From Limnanthes douglasii subsp. nivea (Eukaryota > Streptophyta > Magnoliopsida > Brassicales > Limnanthaceae): a DNA stretch of 64,000 nucleotides. The translations under genes and the position numbers were made by a program. Under the pieces are notes generated by a model. It was not told the origin of the DNA and did not search any database. It saw only the letters and a list, made by a program, of their open reading frames with translations. How positions within the stretch are numbered: position 1 is the first letter of the stretch; each line of letters opens with the position of its first letter. Shown here piece by piece: positions 11,245 to 23,661 of this stretch. Where the stretch lies: assembly GCA_036936605.1 (NCBI GenBank), contig JAUPFV010000001.1:216223530-216287529 (forward strand), written 5' to 3'.

Positions 11245-13335
11245 CTATTCTAAATATAACCTTAGGTGCTCCATATTCCATGGTTGCTTCAAAAGATTTC
11301 CGTTTTCGGTCCAGGAGCTTGTATGTTCCTTGCTTGATCATATCACACACAATGTACAGTCCTTCCCAGTTTGGAGCTAGTTTTCCAAACTTCCTTTTTT
11401 TTAGTATGTAAAAATACTTTTCTTAAAACTTTATCTCCCACTTGAAAGTCTCTTTATCTAAGTTAGGATGCATACTCACTTCTCATCTGGCTCTGGTAAT
11501 AAAAGTTCTCAAATGAGCTTTAATTCTTCTTTTCTCAATCAAATTCAGTTGAGCCCTTATTGCAACCTCATTATAATCTTCAGAATAATTTTGAACTCTA
11601 AAAGAATGAAAGGTAGCTTCTACTGGTGTGATTACATCCATTCGATAAACTAAGGTGAGTTGAGACTCTTGAATAGATGTGTATGGGGTGACCCATGGTA
11701 TTTTTTATTGATACTTTGGCCATCTTTCGACTGCTCCCTCCAAGTTCCTCTTAAAACCCATTAAATTCATTCAATTTTCTACCTCAACTTGTCCATTGGC
11801 TTGAAGGTGAAAAGTAAAGAAGAAACAATGATGAATTCCTCTCGATGCACAAAGTACTTTCATGTCTTTTTTTCGAATTAAGGACCATTGTCTGTAGTGA
11901 TACGTCTGGGAATTCCAAACATACAACATATGCTAGAAAAAATAAATTTAATCCCTCCTTTGGAAGTTTTCCTGGATATTGGAGCAGCTTCTACTCATTT
12001 GGAAAAATAATCTATTGCGATAATGATATAACCGCATCGCCCATAAGCCATTGGAAGTAGCCTAACTAAATCAAGTCCCCATCTATCAAAGGGTACAACT
12101 TTGGACACAGACTTTATGGGTATTATCGGTATATTGATCGCATTTCCATACAATTAACAAGGAGCACATCTTTTAATCAAGTCTTTAGCGTCTACCATAC
12201 TATAAGGCCAATAACTTCCTGGTAATAAAAACATTCTAGTTAAAGCCTTGTAACTACAATGCGCTGATCCTTCCCCATCATGTAACTCTGATAGAACAGT
12301 TTGGGATGCGTCAAATCTGAGGCAACACAACAAAGGTCTGTTGAACGATTTTTTATAAAAAACCCCTCTTAAAACCAGAAATCCATGTGCTTTGAATTTA
12401 GATTTTGGCATAACTTTTATCCTCAGGAAAAACTCCGTTAATAATAAACTATTGGATGTTGTACCTAGGCATGCGCATTTTAACTGGAACCGAACCGAAC
12501 CAAACTGAAGTAGATTTGGTTCTTTCATAATACCTGAATGGTTCCAGTTTTCAATTACCCATGGTTCTTGGAACCGAACCGAACCGAAAAACCGTGGGTA
12601 CCCGTTAGGAACCGAACCTATATATTAACCCTTAATTTTGAATCGTTTTGAAAATATATTTTCTTTTTCAAAGTTGGATTCCCTTAAATTTGTCTTTTAT
12701 CATTGATCTCTAATTATGTTCTCTTGAATAAACGACAACATACTTTATTCAAAGTAGCGACATATTTACAAACTATTATGCGTATAAACAAAATTACAAA
12801 ATATCAACCTTTATATAATTTAATAAACTTGATATCATCTCTCCATTTTCTTTCTATTACTAATATTATTCTTTAATATATTAATTTTGAATATTTTTTA
12901 TATTTAGTTTTTTTCTTACAATCTAACATAATTTTATTGTTTTGAAGTGTAAAAATAGTTTTATATATGTTGATATGGCAAAGCATTTAAAGTATCCAAA
13001 ACTACCCGATTGGAACCGAGTTAAGTACCCATATCGAACCGAATTAAGAAGAACTGAACCGAAATTTATTCGGTTCTTAAATGAGTACTAGTTTTGAAGA
13101 ACTGAAAGAACCGAGAACCGAAAGAACCGAACCGAACCGAACCGAATCGAAGAACTGAATGACCATGCCTAGTTGTACCGCCAATCTAGAGAGGGTATGG
13201 CAGATATCTGAACCTTTTCTACTATGTTAACCTCCATTTCATGATTTGTGACTATGGAATGATATTCTTGTACCAGGATACAAGGGTACACTTCGGAGTA
13301 AGCTAAGGTTGGAGGGAGAGTGAAATTCTGTGTGT
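11245..13335 (-). pseudogene. Tat element G3 pol remnant: aRNase H tail to integrase end
   Basis: Minus-strand remnant in two pieces either side of the hAT MITE (12466-13171). The upstream piece (13180-13335) matches the linker after the second RNase H (AYSEVYPCILVQEYHSI). The downstream piece has the integrase zinc-binding region LSELHDGEGSAHCSYKALTR..YWPYSM..AKDLIKRCAPC (about 12155-12310) and decayed core and C-terminal parts down to an EHLRLYLE-type ending with TAG at 11245-11247. Integrase joins element cDNA to the genome; this copy is dead through many frameshifts. Order and orientation relative to the antisense gene at 8500-10099 match G2, so both belong to one old element. Confidence 0.8.
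12466..13171. mobile_element. hAT-type MITE (706 bp) with GAACCGAACC repeats
   Basis: The ends are TAGGCATG at the left and CATGCCTA at the right, flanked by a perfect 8-bp TSD GTTGTACC (12458-12465 and 13172-13179), diagnostic of hAT transposases. Both subterminal regions carry runs of GAACCGAACC (12490-12600 and 13010-13145). It has no coding capacity. It interrupts the G3 pol remnant between the RNase H linker and integrase. Confidence 0.9.
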
Positions 13336-14040
13336 TTAGGCTAAAATTAGGGTTTTTGTATTTTCGGAGTATTTTGGTCATTTTAAGTGTTTAGGGAATT
13401 TTTTTTAAAATTGGAAGTCTTGTTCAAAATGGATGTCATAATAGTCTAGCCTAACAATAAAACATAATTTATTTTAAGTTTTATAAATATTTTTGAAAAT
13501 AAATTGCATTCAAATATTTTGATCATTGTTTATTTAACGACGAGTGAAAATTTAATTATTTGGTAATTTATTTCGTTTTTTATAAAATAAATTATTTTAG
13601 ATTTTAAAATTATAATTTTGATAGGAAATTCATAACAAAAAAAAAGAAGTATAAAATATGGTGAAGTTTTTTACTATTTTTTAGTTTTGCATGTAAATTT
13701 TTTAACAATCCTTTTATATTTTTGTTTTAAAATTAAAAATAACTTTAAAAACACATAATATATACCTTTATAATACTAAAGGGTGTACTAGTGTATAACT
13801 AATTATTTTATATTAAATACTTAATTTAAAAATAAATTATACAACAAGAGTTTTTGACAAAAAATGTCTATATCTTTGGTGTTTTAATTTTAGATTTATT
13901 ATTAATACATCAGTTTGGATATTGTTCGCTTGTGTTAATTGATTAAGAATCTCTCTTTTTGTCGAGAGAAATTTGAAATTTTTGAAAGATGTTTCGTTGT
14001 TGATTCAAATGAACTGAAGCATGTGTAAACATTATTTATA
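13336..14040. other. AT-rich stretch without recognised features
   Basis: I find no gene, repeat boundary or structural RNA here. Long A/T runs suggest old, decayed transposon or spacer DNA. Confidence 0.4.
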
Positions 14041-15733
14041 TATTTGATATTGTAATTTTGTGTTTTAATAATAATGTTTCATCTCTTATATTTTTTATTT
14101 AAATCATGCGTAATTTTATGAGTTATTAAGATGCTCTTTTGGATTTTTATATGTTCTACATAAATACCTTGTTCTTCTAATATGATTTTGGGAAATAGGT
14201 TGACAATTCTGTTATTAATAAGATTTGACAGCATTCGATTGAATAATGTGCGAAGGCTAATAGGTTTGAAATTTTGTAAGGTTTTAGGTAAGATTGATTT
14301 GGAAATTAAGCACACTGTAGTAACAAATATACCTCGAGGAGTTGAATATTATCAAAACAAGCTTAATTGCATCAAATAGGTCATGTTTAATTATTGTCTA
14401 GCATGTTTGATAGAATCTGGAAACCATCAACTCCAGAAATATTGTTAGAGTTACGACTTTTAATTGTGTTATGGATCTTCTCGTTGAAGGATTGTTGATT
14501 AATAATTGGTTGTAATGGATGGTATTAGGGATGATATCATTAATTAGATTTAAGTTTGATTGACTATTTAAATGATTTTGTTGACTATTTGATATGTTTT
14601 TAAATTGATTGAGAGTAGATTCACTAATTAGAGCTTGACCTTCAATCCAACTTCCATTTATTGTAAAAAAAAAAATTCTTTTCTTTTTAACATATTTATG
14701 AAAGCAATGAGTATTTTTATCACTATATTTAAGCCAGAAGGAAGCAGTGCAGTGTTTTGCTACCAATAGGTTTCTTATCTGGCAAGTTAGTTTGTGTGAA
14801 TAGCCCTAGCTTTGGAGAGAGTAATTTTGTTATCAGAATTATTTTATTCTTCAACGGTTCTTTCAAATATATTTCCAAAGAGCTTTTTATCCAAGGTTTT
14901 AAGGTAGTTTTTTAGTCTTCTTAATTTTGATCAGAAGATATGTATGGGATTAGCATACATAGGTTCTTGCCAATTGGTTTCCACTGATTTTAAGAAGTCT
15001 ACGTGGATAAACAACATGTTTTGGAATTTCAAAGGTGGCTTTGGGTAGTTTGAGTTGGTTGAAATAAAGATCACTAAGGGTGAATGGTCTGAGCCAGTTC
15101 TGGCCAGATGTTTCACCTTACTGATATAAAAATCATCTCTGCATAAGGCATTGTGTAAAACCATATCAAGTCTTTTCCATTTGTTATTGTTTGAAAATGT
15201 AAAGTTTGATCCATAAAATCAAGATCATCTACGTTGCAATCCATTATCATGTTATTTAATTCATCCATCTATATAATGCAGATTGTGGATCAGGCTAGCT
15301 GTTCTGAAGATTTAGAGATTGTGTTAAAATCTCCAATAATTAGCCAATGATAGATGGTTTCAGAAAATTGTCTAAAGTGATCCCAAAGTTCTAGTCTTTG
15401 GGATTCGGTGCATTTGGCATAAACAATGATGACCATTACTTCTTTGTTAGAATAAGGGTAAGTCATTATTGTATGAAAAGACCGTTCATTATTATTAAGG
15501 ATATGAATTTTAAAATTATTTTTTCATAATAGCCATGTTTTATTGTTGTTGTTTGCAAAGTTTGTATCAAAGCCAAGTTTTTTTTGTTATTTTGTCAATT
15601 TTAATATTAGATATCAGTGGCTCTTGGAGAGCAATGAAATATATATTTTCATATTAACTATGGAATTTATTATTCTTATAGTACATTGGTTACCTACACC
15701 TCTTGCATTCTAGTTTAGTATGGTTATATTCAT
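14040..15733 (-). pseudogene. LINE ORF2 remnant II: endonuclease and start of RT
   Basis: The minus-strand ORF2 starts near 15733 (MNITIL..NARGVGN, the usual MNI..WNCRG.GN start). An APE-type endonuclease follows: VIIVYAKCTESQRLELWDHF (about 15380-15440), WLIIGDFNTISKSSEQLA (about 15300-15355), LNNMIMDCNVDDLDF, and HLARTGSDHSPLV (about 15070-15110). Next come FWLKYSDKNTHCFH (about 14690-14735) and the first RT block ISLRTLFNRMLSNLINNRI (about 14200-14260) with EEQG..HDLNKK to about 14085. The endonuclease nicks target DNA and RT primes from the nick. Many stops and frameshifts are present. The copy stops before the FADD site, so RT is truncated. Confidence 0.85.
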
Positions 15734-17827
15734 TTGGATGTGGAGGTTGAGGATATGATTGATCTTTTGAAGTTTATAGTCTTGTTGATTAAGTTACATT
15801 TTAGACTTTTAATTTTGGATTTGTTTGTTTATCTTCGGTTCATTTCCAAAGTAGACCATACTGTATCGCAACTAATTTTTGTTTAACTCGTAGGAGTTTT
15901 TAAATACATTTTTAGATGGATGTCTCACTCTAGCTGAAGATAAAAACCGTAACGAATTGAAAAAATTATATGAATAAGTAGCAGGTTGCTAGAGTTTCAG
16001 ACATTATCTTAGTAATATATTATTCTTGTTCAATTTTGTTTTGAAAAAATAAATTCATATTGCTTCTCGATATAAGACAATAGCCCTCTGGTTCATTTTG
16101 ATTACGATGCAAAGGACAGCGTTCGAAGCTTCTTTATTCTTTCGGTCGTATTTTTTATGATTAATATTGCTGGTGGTCGAACATGTATACATTATTGTTA
16201 AATTTTTCTTCTAATTAAGATCAAAATAAAATAAGAGTGGGTAAAATAAAATAAAAATGAAAGATGAACTTTTTTTATGAACAATAAATTCAAACTATTA
16301 GCCCCCATATTATTAAGTTGTTGCCTCCAATTTTTTGGTTTCAATACACTTAGTTATGGTTACTAATTGTTTGTCGATGGAAATTGAATTTTAGAATTTT
16401 TAAAACTTATTATCGAATGTTTTATTATAAAAAATAAATGCGAAACATTATAAATAGATGTTGAAAGATTTCAAACATATTCCTATGTTGATAGGAAATG
16501 ATTTATCATTGTCTCATTGAAAAATGAATTTTTTATATTATAAAAGGGTGTTGAAAATTTTCGGACTTAATCAAATGTTACAGGGAAATGACTTATCCAT
16601 ACGGCACACGGAAAAGAATGCCGACATTCATAAAATTTTAATGGATTGTGCATATTTTTTCTTAATTAAAAATACAATATGATATGATTCGACACACAAT
16701 GGGTATATGTCAAATTAATATGAATGAAGCTCAAATGTTTAGTTTTGTTACTTGGACTTTGAAACCTGATTTTCATTAAAGTTCGGATGTAAGCCCGGTC
16801 GAAATTGTAACTCGACTCATAAGCCTACTACACAACATTGTTCGGTTTGCAAGCCTAATTTCCATTGAATGCTTCGTAAAAAATAAATATACACAAATTT
16901 AGAAAACTTACTTTGTATAAAAAGTTGAAGCAACAATATAAGTGAAATTTAAATATCATTGCACACAAAATCTTTTATGGCCCAACGGCTAAAGTGTTTG
17001 TTTTTTTTAACAAACATGTGTGAAGTATGTCCGTTTTATTCCTTGATACATGGATTTAGACCTTGCTCTGTAATTCTAAAATCTTATGAGCATTACTGGA
17101 TTAAGTAACTTCATGCAAAAGTGTAGTTGAACTCATAACTTTAATCTCCACTTCCATCTGGCATTAAAGTTTGTTCACAATTTCTTCAAATTATAACTTC
17201 CACGACTGTTAACGCTTCATATCTTTCTATTTTCCTTCATGTATTTGTCTTCTACCAAATGCTACTACGGCCAGAGGTTTTTCTTCTAAATGATTTTGCA
17301 GTGCATGTTTCTTTCGGCCAAATGATGCTTCAGCCATGTGATGCTTTAGCTGAAAAGGTAAATTTCACTCTTATTAGTAGCCATCTATCCCTCGTGAAAC
17401 AGTTGATGAAGGATTACCAAAGTGAAGCGGATAAATCTAAATGTCTTGTTTTTGGATGCTTGTCAAAGCTTGCGGAGTGTTTTTACAAAAGTGTTCAACG
17501 ATGTCGAATGTCCTATGCTAACTTATACCAAGTTTTATTAAATTAACTTTTGGTCGGACTGTTGAAAGTTTTTAAACCTTCGTCTCCTAAAAGCTCTTTT
17601 GAGGAAACTATATATATCGTGTCGAAAGGAAATGAGTAAAGGAAAAAGTAGCAAGTTGTTAGAGTTTTAGACATTATCTTAAAAATATTATATTTCCTTC
17701 AGTTTTTCTTTGGGTCGAAAGTATATTTGCATTACGTTTTTCCATATGAGACAGTAACTTATAGTCATTTTAGAGAAAGAATGAAGGATTATCACCTTTA
17801 GCAGATAAAAATAAAGAGGCTATCTTG
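15734..17827. other. Non-coding stretch with a pair of diverged direct repeats
   Basis: About 130 bp at 15955-16090 recurs at 17620-17760 (shared AGTAGCA.GTTG.TAGAGTTT.AGACATTATCTTA). A 95-codon frame at 17259-17546 (about 4 Cys, no hydrophobic segment) has no motif I recognise and is not supported as a gene. The rest is AT-rich with no recognisable feature. Confidence 0.5.
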
Positions 17828-18282
17828 TGTTATTTATTTTAGTGTAATTGGATCGACTAGTCGACCAATTTAATCATGATATATTATCAAACAAGTCGTA
17901 GAGTGCGGAGTGCACGCTTGTTAGATTAGATCATGATTAGGGGGGTCAAGGGGCGGATGAGCCCCTTATTGTTGCAAGTCAACAGAATTTCGAAATTGAA
18001 AATTTGACCGTTTTATTCAAATTTTAAATTTCAGCCGTTTTATTACAAAACCGGTTGAGAGACCCTAACTGCCCTAACTTCCAAACTGTTTTTTGGTTGG
18101 TCGAATTTATAAATATGGGTTCTGTTGAGAAGGAAATCATATCATTTTTTCATCCTCTCTGTTCAAAACTATATCTCTGATTTTATCCAATTGAAATTTT
18201 TGGAGAACCCCAAAAATATTTCAATAAGAAATTGTTTACAAGACTTCAGAGATTATCCGGAAACTAAATACTATTTTCTACA
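17828..18282 (+). repeat. 5' LTR of copia element
   Basis: The boundaries are TG..CA, supported by the TSD and the match to 21948-22398. A TATA-like TTTATAAATATGGG lies near 18106-18119, about 160 bp before the LTR end. Confidence 0.93.
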
Positions 18283-18309
18283 TTTTATTGAAATATTCTG
18301 GTCTTGTTG

Positions 18310-21300
18310 ATGAAGATAGAGATGACGAATGGAGGAGAATCTGTGAAGGAGATGACAAGTAAATTCGCTAAGTTGGATAAGTTCGAAGGACATGATTTCA
18401 GACGATGGCAGAAAAAGATGCATTTTCTGTTGACTACACTCAAGGTTGTGTATGTCTTGAGTACCCCCCCTGGCCAGAGATCACTGAGAATCAAACATTG
18501 GAACAAACGAGGAGGCGCAGCAAGTGGGAGAATGATGACTACATTTGCCGGGGCCATATATTAAACGGTATGTCTGATACTTTGTTTGATGTATACCAAA
18601 ATGTCGAATCTGCAAAAGAGTTATGGGATTCTATAGAATCAAAATACATGGCAGAAGATGCTTCTAGTAGGAAGTTCCTGGTTAGTGATTTTATAAATTA
18701 CAAAATGGTTGACTCTAGACCTGTAATGGAACAGTATAATGAACTACTAAGAATTCTGGGTCAATTTGTTCAACACAATATGAAAATGGACGAATGTATT
18801 TCGGTTTCTTCTATTATTGACAAATTGCCTCCTTCATGGAAGGATTTTAAACACACACTGAAACACAACAAGGAAGAAATGACTCTAGTCGAACTTGGTA
18901 GTCATTTTAAGATTGAAGAGTCTCTAAGGGCTCAAGATGAATTAAGTAATCCCAAGGGTAAAAACCAAGTGGGAAACTCATCTGTAAATATGGCTAAAAG
19001 TAGCAGATTCTTTAAGAATGGAAATACAGATAAGGGGAATAAACGAAAGTTTGAAGGAAACAGCAAAAACAATAATTTTAACAGCAAAAAGCCTAAAATA
19101 GCATGCTGGAAATGTGGCAAACCTGGTCACTTTAGAAGGGATTGTCGAGTTGGGAAAGGCAAAAATAATGTTGGTCCAAGTGGGAACAATGCTGGTTCAA
19201 GTGGATCTAAGGATCCTGAAAAGCAACAAGGTCAGATTTTATTTAAGAATTCTAATTCTGGTCAAAATTATATATCTTTAATATCTGAAGCATTTTATGT
19301 GCAGGATGATGATGTTGCTTGGTGGGTTGATTCGGGAGCAACAAGTCATGTATGTAAAGATCTTTGATGGTTTAGTAATTTTCAACCGATTGAAGATGGA
19401 CCTTCACTTAAGATGGGAAATGTTGCTACCGAACCAATCAAAGGACTAGGAAATGTTAAATTACTATTTACTTCTGGAAAGTACATATTATTGAACAATG
19501 TATTGTATGTTCCTGGGATTCGAAAGAATCTTTTGTCTGGTGTTGTTTTAAACAATTGTGGTTTCAAACAAGTGTACGAAAGTGGCAAATATGTATTGTC
19601 AAAACATGGTGTATTTATGGGATTCAGATATTTGTGTAATGGTATGTTTATGTTAAATATTAACGTTTCGTTCGAAAATGATTCTGTTTGCATGACTTCT
19701 ACTAGTGTGTGTAGAAATATAAATAAAACAGAATTATGGCATGCTAGATTAGGACATGTTCATTATGAAAGAATAAAAGACATGTCCAAAATGAGCCTTA
19801 TTCCTCCTGTTGATGCAAATAATGAAAAATGTAAAACTTGCATGTTAACTAAGATAACTAGAAAACCTTTCAATAATGTTAACCGAGTTTCCAAAATTTT
19901 GGAACTAGTACATAGTGATTTATGTCATGCTACACCTTCATTAGGAAATAAAAAGTATGTTATTACTTTTATTGATGATGCATCTAGATATTGCTACATT
20001 TATTTGTTGTATGCTAAAAATGAAGCTCTTGATAAGTTTAAAATCTATAAGGAAGAAGTTGAGCTACATAAGAATGATTTGATTAAAAATCTACGTACGG
20101 ATAGAGGAGGTGAATATTATTATCCTATATATTTTCAGTCTACGGGTATAATTCATCAAACCACAGCTCCTTATACACCACAACAAAATGGTATAGCTGA
20201 AAGGAAGAATAGGACTTTGAAAGAAATGGTTAATTCCATGTTATCCTATTCGGGTTTGAGTGAAGGATTCTAGGGTGAGGCTATGTTAATAGCCTGTTAT
20301 TTATTGAATCGTGTTTCTACTAAAAGGAATAAGATGACCCCGTATGAGCTTTGGTTTAAGAAGCCTCCAACACTAAATTATCTGAGAGTTTGGGGTTCTA
20401 GAGCAGTTGTAAGACTCACTAAACCTAAAAGGAAAAATTTGGGTGAAAGAGGTATAAATTGTATCTTCATTGGGTATGCTAAGCATTCCATTGCATATAG
20501 GTTCTATGTGTTAGAATCTAATGATTATGTATCGGTGAACACAGTTATCGAGTCAAGAGATGCAATATTTGATGAAAAGAGATTTACTTCTATACATAGA
20601 CCTAGAGATTTGATTCAAAACTCTTTGAATATGAACTCAAGTGAAATTGAAAATATATCAAATGGTACCAATTGTGTACCTGGACCTTCTGAACCAAGGA
20701 GAAGTACTAGAGCCAGAAAAGCTAAGTCGTACGGATCTGATTTTCAACTATATTTAGTTGAAGGGTCAAGAGATAAGATTGACTATCAATATCAATATTT
20801 TTTTGTTATTGAAGATGATCCAATGACTTTTAGTGATGATATGGCATCAAGGGATGCTGCATTCTGGAAAGAAGCTATCCAGGATGAAATAGAGTCTATC
20901 ATGCATAATAATACATGGGAGTTGGCTGATTTTCCTTCTGTACTTGAAGGATATTAAAACGCGAGTTATATTTCCAATATGGAAGATCATTCTTCCACAA
21001 GTGGATGGGTATTTCTACTTGGGGGAGGTGCTATCTCTTGGGCGTCTAAGAAACAAACTTGTATTACTAATTCAACAATGGAATCAGAGTTTGTGGCATT
21101 AGCAGCAGCGAGTAAAGAAGCTGAGTGGCTAAGAAATTTAATGTATGAAATTCCGTTGTGGCCCAAACCGATATCACCTATATCTATCAGATGTGATAGT
21201 GAGGCTGCCTTGGCCAATGTTTATAGACAAGTTTACAAAGGAAGGTCTAGACACTTAGGTGTTAGACACAGTATGATTCGTGAGCGTATCACGCATGATG

Positions 21301-21416
21301 TTATTTCAGTAGAGTTTGTGAGAACTCAATATAACTTAGCCGATCATTTAACCAAGGGGTTAAATAGAGATCTTGTGCACAAATCGGCTATTGGGATGGG
21401 ATTAAAGTCCATTTGA
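18310..21416 (+). pseudogene. Copia gag-pol polyprotein, broken and lacking RT
   Basis: Domains in order: gag (FEGHDFRRWQKKM near 18380), CCHC zinc knuckle CWKCGKPGHFRRDC (19104-19145), aspartic protease WWVDSGATSHV (about 19320-19350), GAG-pre-integrase LWHARLGH and HHCC zinc region (about 19735-19850), integrase core with LRTDRGGEYY and PYTPQQNGIAERKNRTL (about 20090-20220), then RNase H ([22 protein letters not shown], about 21065-21130) to the TGA at 21414-21416. RT is absent: WELADFP (end of the pre-RT linker) is joined in frame to SVLEGY (start of the RNase H region) near 20930-20957. There is a frameshift at the run of seven C near 18465, and nonsense codons at about 19365, 20271 and 20955. 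All later parts remain in one frame. Confidence 0.92.
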
Positions 21417-21931
21417 AATCTCTCATGTTGAGATACCCAATTCCCATCTAATATGACATTAGGTGTTGAATTCAATGTGGAAAGCTTAACATCAAGATAT
21501 TGGAACACATTTGTATATCATCCCAAGGTATGTGTTCAGAACTGCAAGTTGTGAAGGTTGAAGATTATCTTCTTAATAGCTCTTTTGAAAAATTGCATAT
21601 GCAGGTGCAAGATGAAAAGAACTACCTATTTGAGCATGAAGTTTAGCCGCTTCAAGAAGCTAGGACTTGGCTTTGATATGCTTAAGAAGGATAAGGACAC
21701 AAGGCTAGTAAAATATAGTGTCAAGTAAGAACAAGTGAGAATGTAAATTTATGTGTATATTATCTTCATGTATTCATTGTGAATAGTAATGGTTCAATCC
21801 TTAGTGATACCTTGATATTCGAATATTTGGAATGTGTAATATACTAATGTGAAATTCAATCGTTACGATATTTCATTTATGCATAAATTTGATATTTGAT
21901 ATGATTGTGTTTAGTAGATCATGAATTACAC

Positions 21932-21947
21932 TAAAATGGGGGAAGAT
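21932..21947 (+). promoter_or_regulatory. Polypurine tract of copia element
   Basis: AAAATGGGGGAAGAT lies directly before the 3' LTR. Its position and purine content fit the plus-strand primer. Confidence 0.85.
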
Positions 21948-22398
21948 TGTTATTTATTTTAGTGTAATTGGATCGACTAGTCGACCAATTTAATCATGAT
22001 ATATTATCAAACAAGTCGTAGAGTGCGGAGTGCACACTTGTTAGATTAAATCATGATTAGCGGGGTCAAGGGGCGGAGCCCCTTATTGTTGCAAGTCAAC
22101 AGAATTTCGAAATTGAAAATTTGACCGTTTTATTCAAATTTTAAATTTCAGCCGTTTTATTACAAAACCGGTTGAGAAACTCTAACTGCCCTAACTTCCA
22201 AACTGTTTTTTGGTTGGTCGAATTTATAAATATGGGTTCTGTTGAAAAGAAAATCATATATTTTTTCATCCTCTCTGTTCAAAACTATATCTCTGATTTT
22301 ATCCAATTGAAATTCTTGGAGAACCCCAAAAATATTTCAATAAGAAATTGTTTACAAGACTTCAGAGATTATCCGGAAACTAAACACTATTTTCTACA
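21948..22398 (+). repeat. 3' LTR of copia element
   Basis: Matches 17828-18282 and has TSD TCTTG directly after it. A 3-bp deletion (GGATGAGCCCC to GGAGCCCC) is among the differences. Confidence 0.93.
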
Positions 22399-22640
22399 TC
22401 TTGCCACTAATTGAGTAGCTTGTGGTTTGTGGCTACAAGTAGATTTGGGGTTTTGTTAGAGAAACTGTATTTTTGGGATAGAAGATGTAGCTTTAGAGAG
22501 GCGAGTTTAAGGTTTTAAGGTTTTTCAGTCTGACTAATTTCCCATGTCCTCTTTAAATACCTTAGGTCCTGTTTTGTTTTGGATCCTTTGTTTGTTGGGC
22601 TTATAGTTATTAATAAATGATTTTCGAATTAAAAAAATAA
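22399..22640 (+). other. Possible LINE 3' tail
   Basis: The stretch ends with TTATTAATAAATGATTTTCG and a short A-rich tail (AATTAAAAAAATAA), the form of many plant LINE 3' ends. No coding part is attached. Assignment is tentative. Confidence 0.35.
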
Positions 22641-22757
22641 CAAGGGCGAGAACACTTTTGCTCCTTGAATGTGACGTGCTCTGTTAGTACGCGGAAAAAA
22701 ACCCAACAAAGGAAGAAGTATCTCTATTAGAAATGTGTCAATCGCTACATTTTAATA
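22641..22757. repeat. Dispersed repeat, copy 3
   Basis: Matches 7079-7206 in the same orientation and ends TACATTTTAATA, exactly where similarity stops and MULE A appears to begin. Confidence 0.65.
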
Positions 22758-23248
22758 GGGGAAATAACATACTAAGTACCTATCGACCAAACATATTAGT
22801 ATCTAGTATAAAAATGGGTTAATGTTCACTTAATATCCATCTCAATAAAACAATATTCTTTAAAAAAAATTAATATCATAATTACCCTCAACCTGGTATA
22901 TAAGCCTAGTTTTATAAGGATTGAGGTATTTTCACTCAATCAACAAATTTGAATTTTGAATTTTATATTTATGATCAGCCGTCACTCTCTCTCCCTTAAC
23001 CTACCAAGATACCCATTTTCCAAGAAAGGTCTGTTTTTTTGAAATTTTTTTACGATCAGGTTCTTGCCGGCAACCACCGTTAACCACCGGTGATCCTAAC
23101 CAAACGACGTAGAGCGTTTTAAACCACCGTCACCGGCGATAACCTCTTGACATACTCAACCACCGTTTATGAACACCTCGGCGATAACCTGTTCTCCACA
23201 ATCAGCCACCTTCCGGCTCAACCTGAGATTGAATTCCGAAGATAACTT

Positions 23249-23657
23249 TGATGAGTCCGAATTCTGCTTGCTCCCCGGATAAGGACAGTTCAGTCCAATG
23301 CCTCCGGACCGGAAAGATCACTTCGAACACTCAGACCATAGTACTGTTCGAACTATGACAAAAGTACTAAAAAACCTAAACACTTCTTGACTAAGCTACT
23401 TGCTCTCTTACTTAAGAGCTCATGGGTCTTTGAACATGACCCAGGTCCATTAAACATGACCCGAAAGCCCATAAGGGCCCAAACATCAGGGTATAAATAC
23501 CCAACCACCTGCATTAAGTGTGGGTAATGAGAATTAACTGCTACTAGCTAGCTTAATTATCTCTCTACTCTCTACACTAAATACATAACACCCACATACT
23601 ACTGTTAAACACCAACCAAATTACAAGCCTACCCTCAGACGATAATTATCCACACCA
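23249..23657 (+). repeat. 5' LTR of G1
   Basis: Starts TGATGAGTCCG and ends TTATCCACACCA. The TATA box is in GGGTATAAATACCC (near 23490-23503). Exact limits are set by the TSD and the 3' LTR. Confidence 0.95.
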
Positions 23658-23661
23658 AATT

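Larger units (their letters stand above)
17828..22398 (+). mobile_element. Ty1/copia LTR retrotransposon, RT deleted (4571 bp)
   Basis: Complete LTR-to-LTR element flanked by a perfect 5-bp TSD TCTTG (17823-17827 and 22399-22403). The LTRs are 455 and 451 bp, start TGTTATTTAT and end TTCTACA, and differ by about nine substitutions and two short indels by my reading, so insertion is fairly recent. Gag-protease-integrase and RNase H are present, but nearly all of reverse transcriptase is missing. It cannot retrotranspose on its own; it could only have moved with enzymes supplied by another copy, or the deletion came after insertion. Confidence 0.95.

Noticed and set aside
2570..13335. G4 (RT-gag) and G3 (antisense gene-integrase) as one element
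   Set aside because: Both are on the minus strand, but the order is wrong: in a single element integrase would lie left of RT with no gag between. They are separate remnants.
1..15733. One LINE split into two halves (1-1560 and 14040-15733) by later insertions
   Set aside because: Both pieces contain the HDLNKK block with different flanking residues, so they are two copies, not halves of one.
17259..17546. 95-codon frame as a host gene
   Set aside because: No domain, no homologue in the window, AT-rich surroundings and no splice or promoter evidence.
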